46,989 nt of DNA, taken from contig NZ_JAEKEG010000079.1 of NCBI RefSeq assembly GCF_016651255.1, forward strand, positions 1 through 46,989, in the 5' to 3' direction. This document shows positions 9,539-18,495 of this stretch, in pieces (the first letter of the stretch is position 1; every line of letters starts with the position of its first letter). The DNA is from Pseudomonas sp. TH10 (GTDB lineage: Bacteria; Pseudomonadota; Gammaproteobacteria; Pseudomonadales; Pseudomonadaceae). The notes under the pieces were generated by a model. The model was not told the origin of the DNA, did not search any database, and worked only from the letters and a program-made list of their open reading frames with translations. The position numbers and the translations under genes are program-made.

Positions 9539-10988
9539 CGCCCCGTTGACCCGTCACTCGCTTGGGTGTTGTCCGTATCGCAGGTGATCGAGGACGCGCC
9601 AGGTGCACCTTCAACTGCCCGCTCCATGCGATAAAGCTTGCCAATCAACGCGAGCGGCAAGCCGCTTACATCCACCATCCATTGCAGGATCTGCTCGGGC
9701 ACAGCGTGGCCTTGCATGGCTCGGTGCAAATCCGGCACGGCAATCAGCATCCCGGGATGGCACCGGCGCAGGAAACCCTCCAGCCTCGCGCCCTTGTCGA
9801 CGAAAGGCGCGAACAGCAGGCACACCAGCTGCGCTTCGCTCAGGCCAAGATTCTTATGGGCATATGCAGTGCCCAGGGCTCGCTGTTCGGCATCCGTGGT
9901 GATTTGGCCAAACACTTGCGCAGCCTGCTGGCACAAGCCATCCGATAGCTGCTTGCGGCGCATCATGACCAGTGTTCGCTGGAAGAACTCGGCGACCCCG
10001 GATTCATAGCTGTCGCCGTGCACGAAACAGGCCTGCAACCCGCGTACATGAGCGCTTAGTTCAAGGCTGACGAGCTCATTATCGCTCGCGTAGGCCATCA
10101 GTCCGTCGGGCTGGAAGCCCAGGAATTCGGTCAGCAGCGGCCAGCGCTGCTCAAGATTGCTGACCAGCATGTCGTGTATGTCGATGAAGGTCGCGCGCCG
10201 GCAAGTTTCGAACAGTTCAGAGGGACGCCAGTGCGGCTGCATGAGCTCGGGCTCAAACCCCCGATAGTACTCCGGGCCGACCTCATCGAGCAGCGTGAAC
10301 AGATCTTCGTAGCCGTGTTCAGTGTACCGCGACGGCAAGAGGCCGGCCTTGGCGGTCGCCCGCTTGAAGCCGTACAAAAATTGCTTCTGCTGGCGTGGTG
10401 TCTCGCTACTGACCAAGGCGTCTACCCCACCATCCCACCGCGCGATCTGGCCATAGAACTCTCCCGTGGCGAGAAATCCGTTGTCCCAGAGATCAAGCGC
10501 ATCATCGCTGTCGCGGCGATGTCCGACCATCAGCAGGTTCAGGCGGCTGACCTCGCGGCCGGCATCGGATATCGGCGCTGGCTGAGTGAACGGCAGCACC
10601 TCGCGATTGTCGACCCTCAGCACGTCGACCCGCGGGTCGTCATAAAGAAACAAAGCGCTGTAACTGTTGTGGATGTTGTCCAGCGCCGTGGCGCTGACGC
10701 CGCTCTGCTGCAATGACGCGACACGCAGCTGGAAGGTGGCCGGTGCCCGGCCGGCGATGCTCAACTGTGCTGCACGCAACAGCGCCAGGGTGTAACAACT
10801 GTCCCGGGACCCGGTCTGAATCGCCAGTACCTTGTAATCGGCAAGGCGCTCCATGCCGCCTGCGGCGACTACCAGGCGCTGAATTAACAGCTGTAACGCC
10901 GTGCGTTCGGCGCGAGAGAAAAACCCAGTAACCGTTGCAATATCTGTTGGTAGACATGGTTCATGGCTTGATCATGGATGCTGGTCAT
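9535..10988 (-). pseudogene. Unrecognised protein, partner of the MocR regulator, one apparent frameshift
   Basis: I do not recognise this family. A continuous frame runs from 10974 to 9535, but it has no start codon that fits; it reads LQLLIQRLVVAAGGMERL before the first methionine at 10854. In the next frame, ATG 10988 gives MTSIHDQAMNHVYQQILQRLLGF, and adding one base to the A-run at 10919-10923 joins the two smoothly into about 484 residues. The protein is soluble, with no signal peptide, membrane segment or obvious nucleotide-binding motif. The first part has IQTGSRDSCYTLALLRAAQL; the middle is rich in aromatic and acidic residues (EHGYEDLFTLLDEVGPEYYRGFEPE). Its stop overlaps the MocR start, so the two are translated together, and the protein may make, use or be controlled through the MocR ligand (inference). 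Confidence 0.65.
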
Positions 10989-11508
10989 ATTTATATACCT
11001 GGTGCTGGAAAATCGATATCACGAACCACGCAAATAATTTTTGCGCAGCGCTTTGCCCGTTACATTCTGACGACGGAGATTTATTACCAAATGCTAGCAC
11101 TTAAAGGGGCAAGACATTATTTGAAATAAATAAGCCGGGACCAAGGTTTCATCGTCGATAGTTTCAAAAAAACCGCTCAAAGCATTGAGTTAGAGGGCTT
11201 GATCTGCGTCCTAGGAAATATCCCACAATGTCTGACAGATAATTACTACGAGAATTTAGGAATAAAGCTACAAGTGCGTTTTTGATCACGGAAAGACGAT
11301 CAACAGATTGTTTGGCGCACATCAACGGACTGTACTGAAAAGTAACAACTTGACACTCAGTCATGACGCATTCCTTGAGATGAAAGCAATCGTTCAATTA
11401 TCAAGGCTTACTGGCTGATTAGAAGATACAGATGGTGGGGAAAACCAGTTCAGTTGCTGAACAGGCTGCCCGGAAGGGAAACAGAGATTTGTTTAAAACC
11501 CGAAAACA
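10989..11508. other. AT-rich intergenic region, probable promoter of the unknown-mocR operon
   Basis: About 520 bases between the unknown gene and the mexS terminator are visibly AT-rich compared with the roughly 60% GC coding neighbourhood. Apart from the 66-residue frame at 11164-11364 no gene is evident. Stretches such as ATATTTATATACC just before the start at 10988 could hold a promoter. No repeat or mobile element was seen. Confidence 0.5.
11164..11364 (-). CDS. Small hypothetical protein (66 aa) in an AT-rich leader
   Basis: A 66-residue frame starting MTECQVVTFQYSPLMCAKQ and ending CFERFF. AAGGA lies 7 bases before ATG 11364, a good ribosome site; an in-frame ATG at 11397 would add 11 residues. 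It has three cysteines, a basic middle and an aromatic tail, and resembles nothing I know. It is read towards the unknown gene and the MocR regulator, 176 bp upstream of them, in DNA clearly poorer in GC than its surroundings. It could be a real small gene, a leader peptide or a chance frame. Confidence 0.4.
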   Translation of the reverse strand: MTECQVVTFQYSPLMCAKQSVDRLSVIKNALVALFLNSRSNYLSDIVGYFLGRRSSPLTQCFERFF

Positions 11509-11537
11509 AAAAAGTCCGTGTGGGTCACGGACTTTTT
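11509..11537 (-). terminator. Rho-independent terminator of mexS
   Basis: AAAAAGTCCGTG and CACGGACTTTTT pair over 12 bp with a 5-base loop, just 12 bases past the mexS stop. Read on the minus strand it ends in a T-run, so it fits mexS termination. Confidence 0.92.
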
Positions 11538-11548
11538 CAGGGGGGACG

Positions 11549-12571
11549 TCAGGCCGGTTCGACTTGAAGCGCGACCCGTTCGCGGCATGGGCATTCGTCC
11601 ATGTAGCGGTGGGCTTCGACGAACTCGGCAAACGGGAACACCCGAGTCTTGAGCGGCATCAGCACGCGGTCCGCCGTCAGCTGGTTGATATCGCGCAGGG
11701 CACGCTGCAGCGACACCTGGTCCTGGACGATGCCCAGTTCCGGCTTGCCAGTGAAGTTACCGATGCAGTGGACGAAGAACTGAATGTTCTTCTGGAACGC
11801 TGCACAGGCCGGGAATGGCGTCTGGTTGCCCCCTTGCAGACCGTACAAAACCAGGCTGCCACGGGGTGCAAGGACGTCACCCAACAACGACATCTGCGGG
11901 CCACCGAGACCATCGAATACTACGTCGACGCCACGATTGTCGGTGATCTTGTTGATCCGCATCAGCAGATCTTCTTCCTCGGTGACGATGACTTTCTCGG
12001 CGCCCAGCGACAGCAGGTACTCACGCTCCTCCGCCGTTTTGGTCGCCGCAATCACCCGCACACCCAAGGCTTTGCCCAGTTGTACAAAGGACGGCCCGGC
12101 GCAATGGCTGGCGTCAGTCACCAAGGCGAACTGCCCCGGTTTTACCCGTGCCAGATCAGCGTAGGCAAAGTAGGCAATCAGCAGCGGCGTGTAGTGCACG
12201 CTGGCTTCGATTGGGCTGAGTACGTCTGGATAACGGGTCAGCGCGGTACGTGGCAGCAAGATCTGCTCGCCGTAAACCGGGTAATCGTTCGCGCTCTCGG
12301 CCGGGAAACTGGCAACCTTGTCGCCCACCGAAAGATCATCTACACCGTCGCCGACGGCGGTGACCACACCGGCCATCTCGTGACCAAGGCCTGCAGGCAA
12401 ACGTGCCTGAGACGAGGCCAGGTTCTGACGCCAGAGCGTGTCATACCAGCTGATGCCGATCGCTTCGACACGCACCTGCACTTCGCCAGGACCTGGCTGA
12501 GCGGCCGCATGCTCTTCGCATTTGAGCACCTCGGCCGGACCAAACTTGTGAAAACGGATCGTGCGGGACAT
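11549..12571 (-). CDS. mexS: MexS quinone oxidoreductase-like protein
   Basis: A 340-residue medium-chain dehydrogenase/reductase, orthologous in context and length to P. aeruginosa MexS (PA2491). The N-terminal GroES-like domain holds GLGHEMAGVVTAVGDGVDDL; the Rossmann domain follows from about residue 150. The structural zinc cysteines are absent, as in quinone oxidoreductases. ATG 12571 has GAGG 7 bases upstream; a TTG at 12586 is the longer alternative. In P. aeruginosa MexS loss or electrophile stress activates MexT and the MexEF-OprN pump, and mexS is itself activated by MexT (known). Here it is divergent from mexT with a 265-bp shared promoter region. Confidence 0.92.
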   Translation of the reverse strand: MSRTIRFHKFGPAEVLKCEEHAAAQPGPGEVQVRVEAIGISWYDTLWRQNLASSQARLPAGLGHEMAGVVTAVGDGVDDLSVGDKVASFPAESANDYPVYGEQILLPRTALTRYPDVLSPIEASVHYTPLLIAYFAYADLARVKPGQFALVTDASHCAGPSFVQLGKALGVRVIAATKTAEEREYLLSLGAEKVIVTEEEDLLMRINKITDNRGVDVVFDGLGGPQMSLLGDVLAPRGSLVLYGLQGGNQTPFPACAAFQKNIQFFVHCIGNFTGKPELGIVQDQVSLQRALRDINQLTADRVLMPLKTRVFPFAEFVEAHRYMDECPCRERVALQVEPA

Positions 12572-12611
12572 CGCAAACCTCGTCAAAGTAACCTCTAATG
12601 CCCTGAACTCT

Positions 12612-12654
12612 ATCTGGGCTTTTGACCCAAGACTATCAGTGGCTATTAATAGTC
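12612..12654. promoter_or_regulatory. Candidate MexT/LysR sites in the mexS-mexT promoter region
   Basis: ATC-N9-GAC at 12612-12626 differs by one base from the ATC-N9-GAT nod-box pattern. Next to it GACTAT (12631-12636) and ATAGTC (12649-12654) form a perfect 6-bp inverted repeat across 12 bases. MexT of P. aeruginosa is known to act on mexS, so these are reasonable operators, not proven. Confidence 0.45.
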
Positions 12655-12836
12655 GACATGCCTGTCATTGATTCCGCACCCTCGAAAGGATCAACGGTTG
12701 GCCAGGACATGGGCGAACTGCATCGGTAAAAATGAATTATTCGGTGCAGAGTACCAGCCTTTCCCCGTAAGATTCATGCCGGCCATTGTTCTCATATGGC
12801 CGCTCCCGTCAAGCCTTGACTCTGCCAGGACTCCAG

Positions 12837-13766
12837 ATGAATCGTAATGACCTGCGTCGTGTCGACCTGAACCTGTTGATCGTATTCGAAACACTCATGC
12901 ACGAGCGCAGCGTGACCCGGGCGGCGGAAAAGCTGTTTCTCGGTCAACCGGCGATCAGTGCGGCGCTTTCGCGCTTGCGCAGCTTGTTCGATGACCCGTT
13001 ATTCGTGCGCACCGGGCGCAGCATGGAGCCTTCCGCACGGGCGGTGGAGATCTTCGCCCTGCTCTCCCCGGCACTGGATTCGATTTCCACGGCCGTCAGC
13101 CGCGCAGCAGAATTCGACCCAGCCACCAGCACGGCGGTATTTCGCATAGGGCTGTCGGACGATGTCGAATTTGCCCTGCTGCCGATGCTGCTCAAGCGCC
13201 TGCGCGCCGAATCCCCGGGGATCGTGCTGGTAGTGCGCCGCGCCAACTACATCCTGATGCCGGCCTTGCTGGCTTCAGGCGAGATCTCCATCGGCGTCAG
13301 CTACACCGCCGACCTGCCGGCCAACGCCAAACGCAAGGTGCTGCGCCGCAGCATGCCCAAACTGCTGCGTGCCGATACGGTGCCGGGCCCCCTGAGCCTG
13401 GACGACTTCTGCGCCCGCCCCCATGCGCTGGTGTCGTTCGCCGGCGACCTGAGCGGGTTTATCGATGAAGAGCTGGAAAAACTCGGGCGCAAGCGCCATG
13501 TCGTGCTCGCGGTACCGCAGTTCAACGGCTTGAGCACGTTGCTGTCCGGTACGGATATTGTCGCCACCGTGCCCGATTACACCGCCGATGCTCTGACTGC
13601 CGCCGGCGGCGTGCGCGCCGAGGACCCGCCTTTGCCAGTGCGCAGTTTCGAACTGCACATGGCCTGGCGTGGCTCGCAGGACAACGATCCTGGAGAACGC
13701 TGGTTGCGCTCGCGGATCCAGATGTTTTTCGGCGATCCGGACAGTCTTGAGCTACCGGGGCATTAA
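12837..13766 (+). CDS. mexT: LysR-type activator MexT
   Basis: A 309-residue LysR family regulator, recognised as MexT by sequence and position. The N-terminal helix-turn-helix is at about residues 10-70 (VTRAAEKLFLGQPAISAALSRLR), followed by the MexT-typical RTGRSMEPSARAVEIFALLSPALDS; the effector-binding domain spans 95-305. ATG 12837 has CAGGA 6-10 bases upstream and gives MNRNDLRRVDLN, as in P. aeruginosa. MexT activates mexEF-oprN and mexS. The frame is intact, with no trace of the 8-bp duplication that inactivates MexT in some P. aeruginosa PAO1 lines. A long-range inverted repeat (13771-13779 with 13806-13814) follows the stop. Confidence 0.95.
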   Translation: MNRNDLRRVDLNLLIVFETLMHERSVTRAAEKLFLGQPAISAALSRLRSLFDDPLFVRTGRSMEPSARAVEIFALLSPALDSISTAVSRAAEFDPATSTAVFRIGLSDDVEFALLPMLLKRLRAESPGIVLVVRRANYILMPALLASGEISIGVSYTADLPANAKRKVLRRSMPKLLRADTVPGPLSLDDFCARPHALVSFAGDLSGFIDEELEKLGRKRHVVLAVPQFNGLSTLLSGTDIVATVPDYTADALTAAGGVRAEDPPLPVRSFELHMAWRGSQDNDPGERWLRSRIQMFFGDPDSLELPGH

Positions 13767-13770
13767 AGGC

Positions 13771-13814
13771 CGAAAGCCGGTTTAGATTAGCGGCAAAAAG
13801 CAAGACGGCTTTCG
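13771..13814 (+). terminator. Inverted repeat after mexT
   Basis: CGAAAGCCG and CGGCTTTCG pair over 9 bp with a 26-base loop, starting 5 bases after the mexT stop. There is no T-run, so termination would be incomplete or Rho-dependent. Confidence 0.45.
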
Positions 13815-13885
13815 CCCGACCCATGACGACCGACTCATTGTCGGGCAGAGACCAATCCTTACACGTCCCGCAACAAACAATTACC

Positions 13886-13900
13886 ATCTAGCATATTGAT
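13886..13900 (+). promoter_or_regulatory. Candidate MexT box upstream of mexE
   Basis: ATCTAGCATATTGAT is an exact ATC-N9-GAT match, the nod-box pattern bound by LysR proteins and described for MexT targets. It lies 146 bases before the mexE start, in the only intergenic segment between activator and pump operon. Confidence 0.6.
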
Positions 13901-14011
13901 AGCACCCTAACGAAAGGTGCATGCTAGAGGGCTCGGTTTGGTCTTATATCATTCCGAATGATAGTTACCTTTGCTTCATTCGATTCGTGCCATCACACCC
14001 CGCCGAGCATC

Positions 14012-14040
14012 ATCCGCCCATCTTCAATACATTGGCGGAT
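14012..14040 (+). promoter_or_regulatory. Hairpin in the mexE leader just before the start codon
   Basis: ATCCGCC (14012-14018) and GGCGGAT (14034-14040) pair perfectly over 7 bp. The right arm contains GGCGGA, the only Shine-Dalgarno-like stretch before the mexE ATG at 14047, so folding would hide it. Confidence 0.45.
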
Positions 14041-14046
14041 GCATCC

Positions 14047-15300
14047 ATGGAACAGTCACTTAAACATTTGCGCTTCCCGTTGGCCCTGTTGGCCGTACTG
14101 GTGATGAGCGCTTGCGGCAAGACTCCGGAGACTGCCGCCGCCATGCCAGCTGCCAAGGTCAGCGTGGCCAAGGTGCTGGAACAGCCAGTCAACGAATGGG
14201 ACGAATTCACCGGGCGCCTCGAAGCGCCGGAGACCGTGGAAATTCGTCCGCGGGTTTCCGGGCAGATCGACGACGTAGCCTTCACTGAAGGCGCCCTGGT
14301 CAAGAAAGGTGACCTGCTGTTCCAAATCGACCCGCGTCCGTTCCAGGCCGAGGTTCGCCGCCTCGAAGCCCTCGTCGCGCAATCTCGCGCCAATGCCACT
14401 CGCAGTGAAAACGAAGCCGGACGCGGTGAGCGTCTGCGCAGCAGCAATGCGATTTCCGCCGAGCTGGCCGATTCGCGCACCAGCGCCGCTCAAGAAGCCC
14501 GCGCCGCCGTCGGTGCCCTGCAAGCGCAACTGGATCTGGCCAAACTTAACCTGAGCTTCACCCGCGTCACCTCGCCAATCAGCGGTCGCGTCAGCCGTGC
14601 CGAGATCACCGCCGGCAACCTGGTGACCGCCGACACCACGGCCCTGACCAGCGTGGTTTCCACCGACAAGGTTTACGCCTACTTCGACGCCGACGAGCGT
14701 GTGTTCCTCAAATACACCCAACTCGCCCGCAACGGTCAGCGCGGGGCAACGACGCCGGTGTACATGGGCCTGTCCAATGAAGACGGCAATCCGCACCTCG
14801 GTCAAATGAACTTCGTCGACAACCAGGTCAATCCGAAAACCGGCACCATTCGTGGTCGCGCGGTGTTCGACAACAGCGACGGCACCTACACCCCGGGTCT
14901 GTACGCACGGCTGAAACTGGTCGGCAGCGGCACCTACAACGCCATGCTTATCAACGACGAAGCCGTCGGCACCGACCTCGGCAAGAAATTTGTGCTGGTA
15001 ATGGATGGCGATAATAAAACCACCTACCGCGCCGTCGAACTCGGTCCGAAAATCGAAGGCCTGCGCATCGTCCGTACCGGCCTGAACAAGGACGACACGA
15101 TCATCGTCAAGGGCCTGCAACGGGTACGTCCTGGCTCACCGGTCACTCCTGAAGTGATCCCGATGGCCAGCGAGCAAACCATCGCGGCACTCGCTCAACA
15201 ACGTCAAGCGCTGGAAGCCAGCAACCTGCCCAAAGTCGCCCCTGCCAAAGGTGCGTCCGGTGCGGTTGTGAAGCTGGCTGCTACGACCCCACGCGGTTAA
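14047..15300 (+). CDS. mexE: RND efflux periplasmic adaptor MexE
   Basis: A 417-residue membrane fusion protein that joins the MexF pump to OprN. The signal peptide ends in a lipobox (VMSAC, Cys near residue 22), so it is a lipoprotein held at the inner membrane. Then come the biotinyl-lipoyl half (EIRPRVSGQIDDVAFTEG), an alpha-hairpin of about 70 residues, the second lipoyl half (SFTRVTSPISGRVSRAEITAG) and the beta-barrel. ATG 14047 was preferred to in-frame codons back to 13921 because it places the signal sequence at the start. The mexF gene follows after 15 bp. Known substrates of MexEF-OprN in P. aeruginosa are chloramphenicol, fluoroquinolones, trimethoprim and quinolone signal precursors. 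Confidence 0.95.
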   Translation: MEQSLKHLRFPLALLAVLVMSACGKTPETAAAMPAAKVSVAKVLEQPVNEWDEFTGRLEAPETVEIRPRVSGQIDDVAFTEGALVKKGDLLFQIDPRPFQAEVRRLEALVAQSRANATRSENEAGRGERLRSSNAISAELADSRTSAAQEARAAVGALQAQLDLAKLNLSFTRVTSPISGRVSRAEITAGNLVTADTTALTSVVSTDKVYAYFDADERVFLKYTQLARNGQRGATTPVYMGLSNEDGNPHLGQMNFVDNQVNPKTGTIRGRAVFDNSDGTYTPGLYARLKLVGSGTYNAMLINDEAVGTDLGKKFVLVMDGDNKTTYRAVELGPKIEGLRIVRTGLNKDDTIIVKGLQRVRPGSPVTPEVIPMASEQTIAALAQQRQALEASNLPKVAPAKGASGAVVKLAATTPRG

Positions 15301-15315
15301 GGGACGACAACTCCG

Positions 15316-18300
15316 ATGAATTTTTCCCAATTCTTCATTTCACGGCCGATCTTCGCAGCGGTGCTGTCGCTGTTGATCCTGATCGCCGGTGCGATCTCGC
15401 TGTTCCAGTTACCGATCAGTGAATACCCGGAAGTCGTGCCGCCAACCGTGGTGGTACGTGCCAACTTCCCGGGCGCCAACCCTAAAGTCATCGGTGAAAC
15501 CGTGGCGGCTCCCCTGGAGCAAGCCATCACCGGCGTCGAGAACATGCTGTACATGTCCTCGCAGTCGACCGCTGACGGCAAGATCACCCTGACCATCACT
15601 TTCGCCCTGGGCACTGACCTGGACAATGCGCAGGTGCAGGTGCAAAACCGGGTGACGCGCACCGAGCCGAAACTTCCCGAGGAAGTGACGCGCATCGGTA
15701 TCACCGTCGACAAGGCTTCGCCCGACCTGACCATGGTTGTGCACTTGACCTCCCCGGACAAGCGCTACGACATGCTCTACCTGTCCAACTACGCGATCCT
15801 CAACATCAAGGATGAGCTGGCTCGTCTGGGTGGTGTGGGTGATGTGCAGTTATTCGGTATGGGTGACTACTCGCTGCGCGTGTGGCTCGACCCGAACAAG
15901 ACCGCTTCGCGCAATCTGACCGCGACCGATGTGGTCACCGCGATTCGTGAGCAGAACCGTCAGGTGGCGGCCGGTCAATTGGGCTCCCCCCCTGCCCCGA
16001 ATGCCCAGAGCTTCCAGCTGTCGGTCAACACTCAGGGCCGTCTGGTGACTGAAGAAGAGTTCGAGAACATCATCATTCGCGCAGGCGACAACGGTGAAAT
16101 CACTCGGCTCAAAGACATCGCTCGCGTCGAACTGGGTTCCAGCCAATACGCCCTGCGGTCGTTGTTGAACAACCAGCCCGCCGTGGCGATCCCGATCTTT
16201 CAGCGCCCAGGTTCCAACGCCATCGATATCTCGAACGAAGTTCGGGCGAAGATGGACGAGCTGAAAAAAGGCTTCCCGCAAGGCATGGACTACAGCATCG
16301 TCTATGACCCGACGATCTTCGTGCGCGGCTCGATCGAAGCGGTGGTTCATACCCTCTTCGAAGCACTGATCCTCGTGGTGCTGGTGGTGATTCTGTTCCT
16401 GCAAACCTGGCGCGCCTCGATCATTCCATTGGTGGCGGTGCCGGTATCGTTGATCGGTACGTTTGCGGTGATGCACCTGTTCGGCTTCTCGCTCAACGCA
16501 CTGTCGCTGTTCGGTCTGGTACTGGCGATCGGTATCGTGGTCGACGACGCGATCGTGGTGGTGGAGAACGTCGAACGGAACATCGAACTCGGACTGACAC
16601 CGGTCGAGGCGACCAAACGGGCGATGCGTGAAGTGACCGGCCCGATCATTGCCACGGCACTGGTGCTGTGTGCGGTGTTTATCCCGGCGGCCTTCATCTC
16701 CGGCCTCACGGGTCAGTTCTACAAGCAGTTCGCACTGACCATCGCGATCTCGACCGTGATCTCGGCGTTCAACTCGCTGACCCTGTCGCCAGCACTGGCC
16801 GCTGTGTTGCTGAAAAGCCACGATGCACCGAAAGATCGGTTCTCCAAAGTACTCGACAAGATCTTCGGTGGCTGGTTGTTCCGTCCGTTCAACCGCTTCT
16901 TCGACCGCGCCAGTCATGGCTACGTCGGCACGGTTGGCCGGGTTATCCGCAGCAGCGGCATCGCTCTGCTGCTGTACGCAGGCCTGATGGTGCTGACTTT
17001 CTTCGGCTTCGCCAACACCCCGACCGGTTTCGTGCCTGGCCAGGACAAGCAATACCTCGTCGCCTTTGCCCAATTACCGGACGCGTCCAGCCTGGATCGC
17101 ACCGAAGACGTGATCAAGCGCATGTCCGACCTGGCCCTGAAACAGCCAGGCGTGGAAAGTGCCGTAGCGTTCCCGGGCCTGTCGATCAACGGTTTCACCA
17201 ATAGCCCGAACGCCGGCATCGTGTTCGTGACCCTGAAACCCTTCGACGAACGTAAGGACCCGAGCATGTCCGCCGGTGCGATTGCCGGTGCCTTGAACGG
17301 CCAGTTCGCGAATATTCAGGAAGCGTACATGGCGATCTTCCCGCCACCGCCGGTACAAGGTCTGGGCACCATTGGTGGTTTCCGTCTGCAAATCGAAGAC
17401 CGGGGCAACCTGGGCTACGACGAGCTGTACAAAGAAACCATGAACATCATCAACAAAAGCCACAACGTGCCGGAACTGGCCGGCCTGTTCACCAGCTACA
17501 CAGTGAACGTGCCGCAGGTCGATGCCGCCATCGACCGTGAAAAAGCCAAGACCCACGGCGTCGCCGTCAGCGACATCTTCGACACCCTGCAGATCTACCT
17601 GGGTTCGCTGTATGCCAACGACTTCAACCGCTTTGGCCGCACCTATCAGGTTAACGTTCAGGCCGAGCAACAGTTCCGCCTCGAATCCGATCAGATCGGT
17701 CAGCTGAAAGTGCGTAACAACAAAGGCGAAATGATCCCGCTGGCGACCTTCATCAAGGTCAGCGACACCTCGGGGCCGGATCGCGTGATGCACTACAACG
17801 GCTTTATCACTGCTGAAATCAACGGTGCCGCAGCTCCGGGCTACAGCTCTGGCCAAGCGGAAAAAGCCATCGAGAAACTGCTCAAGGAAGAACTTCCGAA
17901 CGGCATGACCTACGAATGGACCGACCTGACCTACCAGCAGATTCTGTCCGGCAACACCGCGCTGTTCGTGTTCCCGCTCTGCGTACTACTGGCGTTCCTG
18001 GTGCTCGCCGCTCAATACGAAAGCTGGAGCCTGCCTCTGGCGGTGATTCTGATCGTACCGATGACCCTGCTGTCGGCGATTGTCGGTGTGATTGCCTCCG
18101 GCGGCGACAACAACATCTTTACCCAGATCGGTTTGATCGTACTGGTGGGGCTTGCCTGTAAGAACGCGATCCTGATCGTCGAGTTTGCCAAGGACAAACA
18201 GGAAGAAGGTCTCAACCCGCTCGCTGCGGTACTGGAAGCCTGCCGTCTGCGTCTGCGGCCGATCCTGATGACCTCCTTCGCGTTCATCATGGGTGTGGTA

Positions 18301-18495
18301 CCCCTGGTGTTCTCCAGTGGCGCTGGCGCCGAGATGCGTCACGCCATGGGTGTGGCGGTGTTCTCCGGGATGCTCGGGGTGACCTTCTTCGGTCTGTTGC
18401 TGACGCCAGTGTTCTATGTGCTGATCCGTAATTTCGTGGAGCGCGGCGAACAACGCAAAGCGGCCAAGGCCCTGAAATTGGAGGCGCAACAATGA
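15316..18495 (+). CDS. mexF: RND multidrug efflux pump MexF
   Basis: A 1059-residue inner-membrane proton-driven pump of the HAE1 RND family, the usual length for MexF. The two-fold layout of one helix, a large periplasmic loop and a bundle of helices is visible twice. The proton relay residues are present: Asp410-Asp411 in GIVVDDAIVVVEN (helix 4) and Lys949 in ACKNAILIVEFAKD (helix 10). The N-terminal FFISRPIFAAVLSLLI is the first helix. It sits between mexE (15 bp gap) and oprN (4-bp ATGA overlap), so the three proteins are made together. Confidence 0.97.
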   Translation: MNFSQFFISRPIFAAVLSLLILIAGAISLFQLPISEYPEVVPPTVVVRANFPGANPKVIGETVAAPLEQAITGVENMLYMSSQSTADGKITLTITFALGTDLDNAQVQVQNRVTRTEPKLPEEVTRIGITVDKASPDLTMVVHLTSPDKRYDMLYLSNYAILNIKDELARLGGVGDVQLFGMGDYSLRVWLDPNKTASRNLTATDVVTAIREQNRQVAAGQLGSPPAPNAQSFQLSVNTQGRLVTEEEFENIIIRAGDNGEITRLKDIARVELGSSQYALRSLLNNQPAVAIPIFQRPGSNAIDISNEVRAKMDELKKGFPQGMDYSIVYDPTIFVRGSIEAVVHTLFEALILVVLVVILFLQTWRASIIPLVAVPVSLIGTFAVMHLFGFSLNALSLFGLVLAIGIVVDDAIVVVENVERNIELGLTPVEATKRAMREVTGPIIATALVLCAVFIPAAFISGLTGQFYKQFALTIAISTVISAFNSLTLSPALAAVLLKSHDAPKDRFSKVLDKIFGGWLFRPFNRFFDRASHGYVGTVGRVIRSSGIALLLYAGLMVLTFFGFANTPTGFVPGQDKQYLVAFAQLPDASSLDRTEDVIKRMSDLALKQPGVESAVAFPGLSINGFTNSPNAGIVFVTLKPFDERKDPSMSAGAIAGALNGQFANIQEAYMAIFPPPPVQGLGTIGGFRLQIEDRGNLGYDELYKETMNIINKSHNVPELAGLFTSYTVNVPQVDAAIDREKAKTHGVAVSDIFDTLQIYLGSLYANDFNRFGRTYQVNVQAEQQFRLESDQIGQLKVRNNKGEMIPLATFIKVSDTSGPDRVMHYNGFITAEINGAAAPGYSSGQAEKAIEKLLKEELPNGMTYEWTDLTYQQILSGNTALFVFPLCVLLAFLVLAAQYESWSLPLAVILIVPMTLLSAIVGVIASGGDNNIFTQIGLIVLVGLACKNAILIVEFAKDKQEEGLNPLAAVLEACRLRLRPILMTSFAFIMGVVPLVFSSGAGAEMRHAMGVAVFSGMLGVTFFGLLLTPVFYVLIRNFVERGEQRKAAKALKLEAQQ

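Noticed and set aside
13921..14046. Longer mexE start at 13921
   Set aside because: The extension has no ribosome site and would bury the lipoprotein signal peptide; it also covers the intergenic hairpin.
15850..17073. Minus-strand open frame of 407 codons inside mexF
   Set aside because: It lies wholly within the well supported mexF and shows low-complexity His/Arg/Gln content without any family motif.
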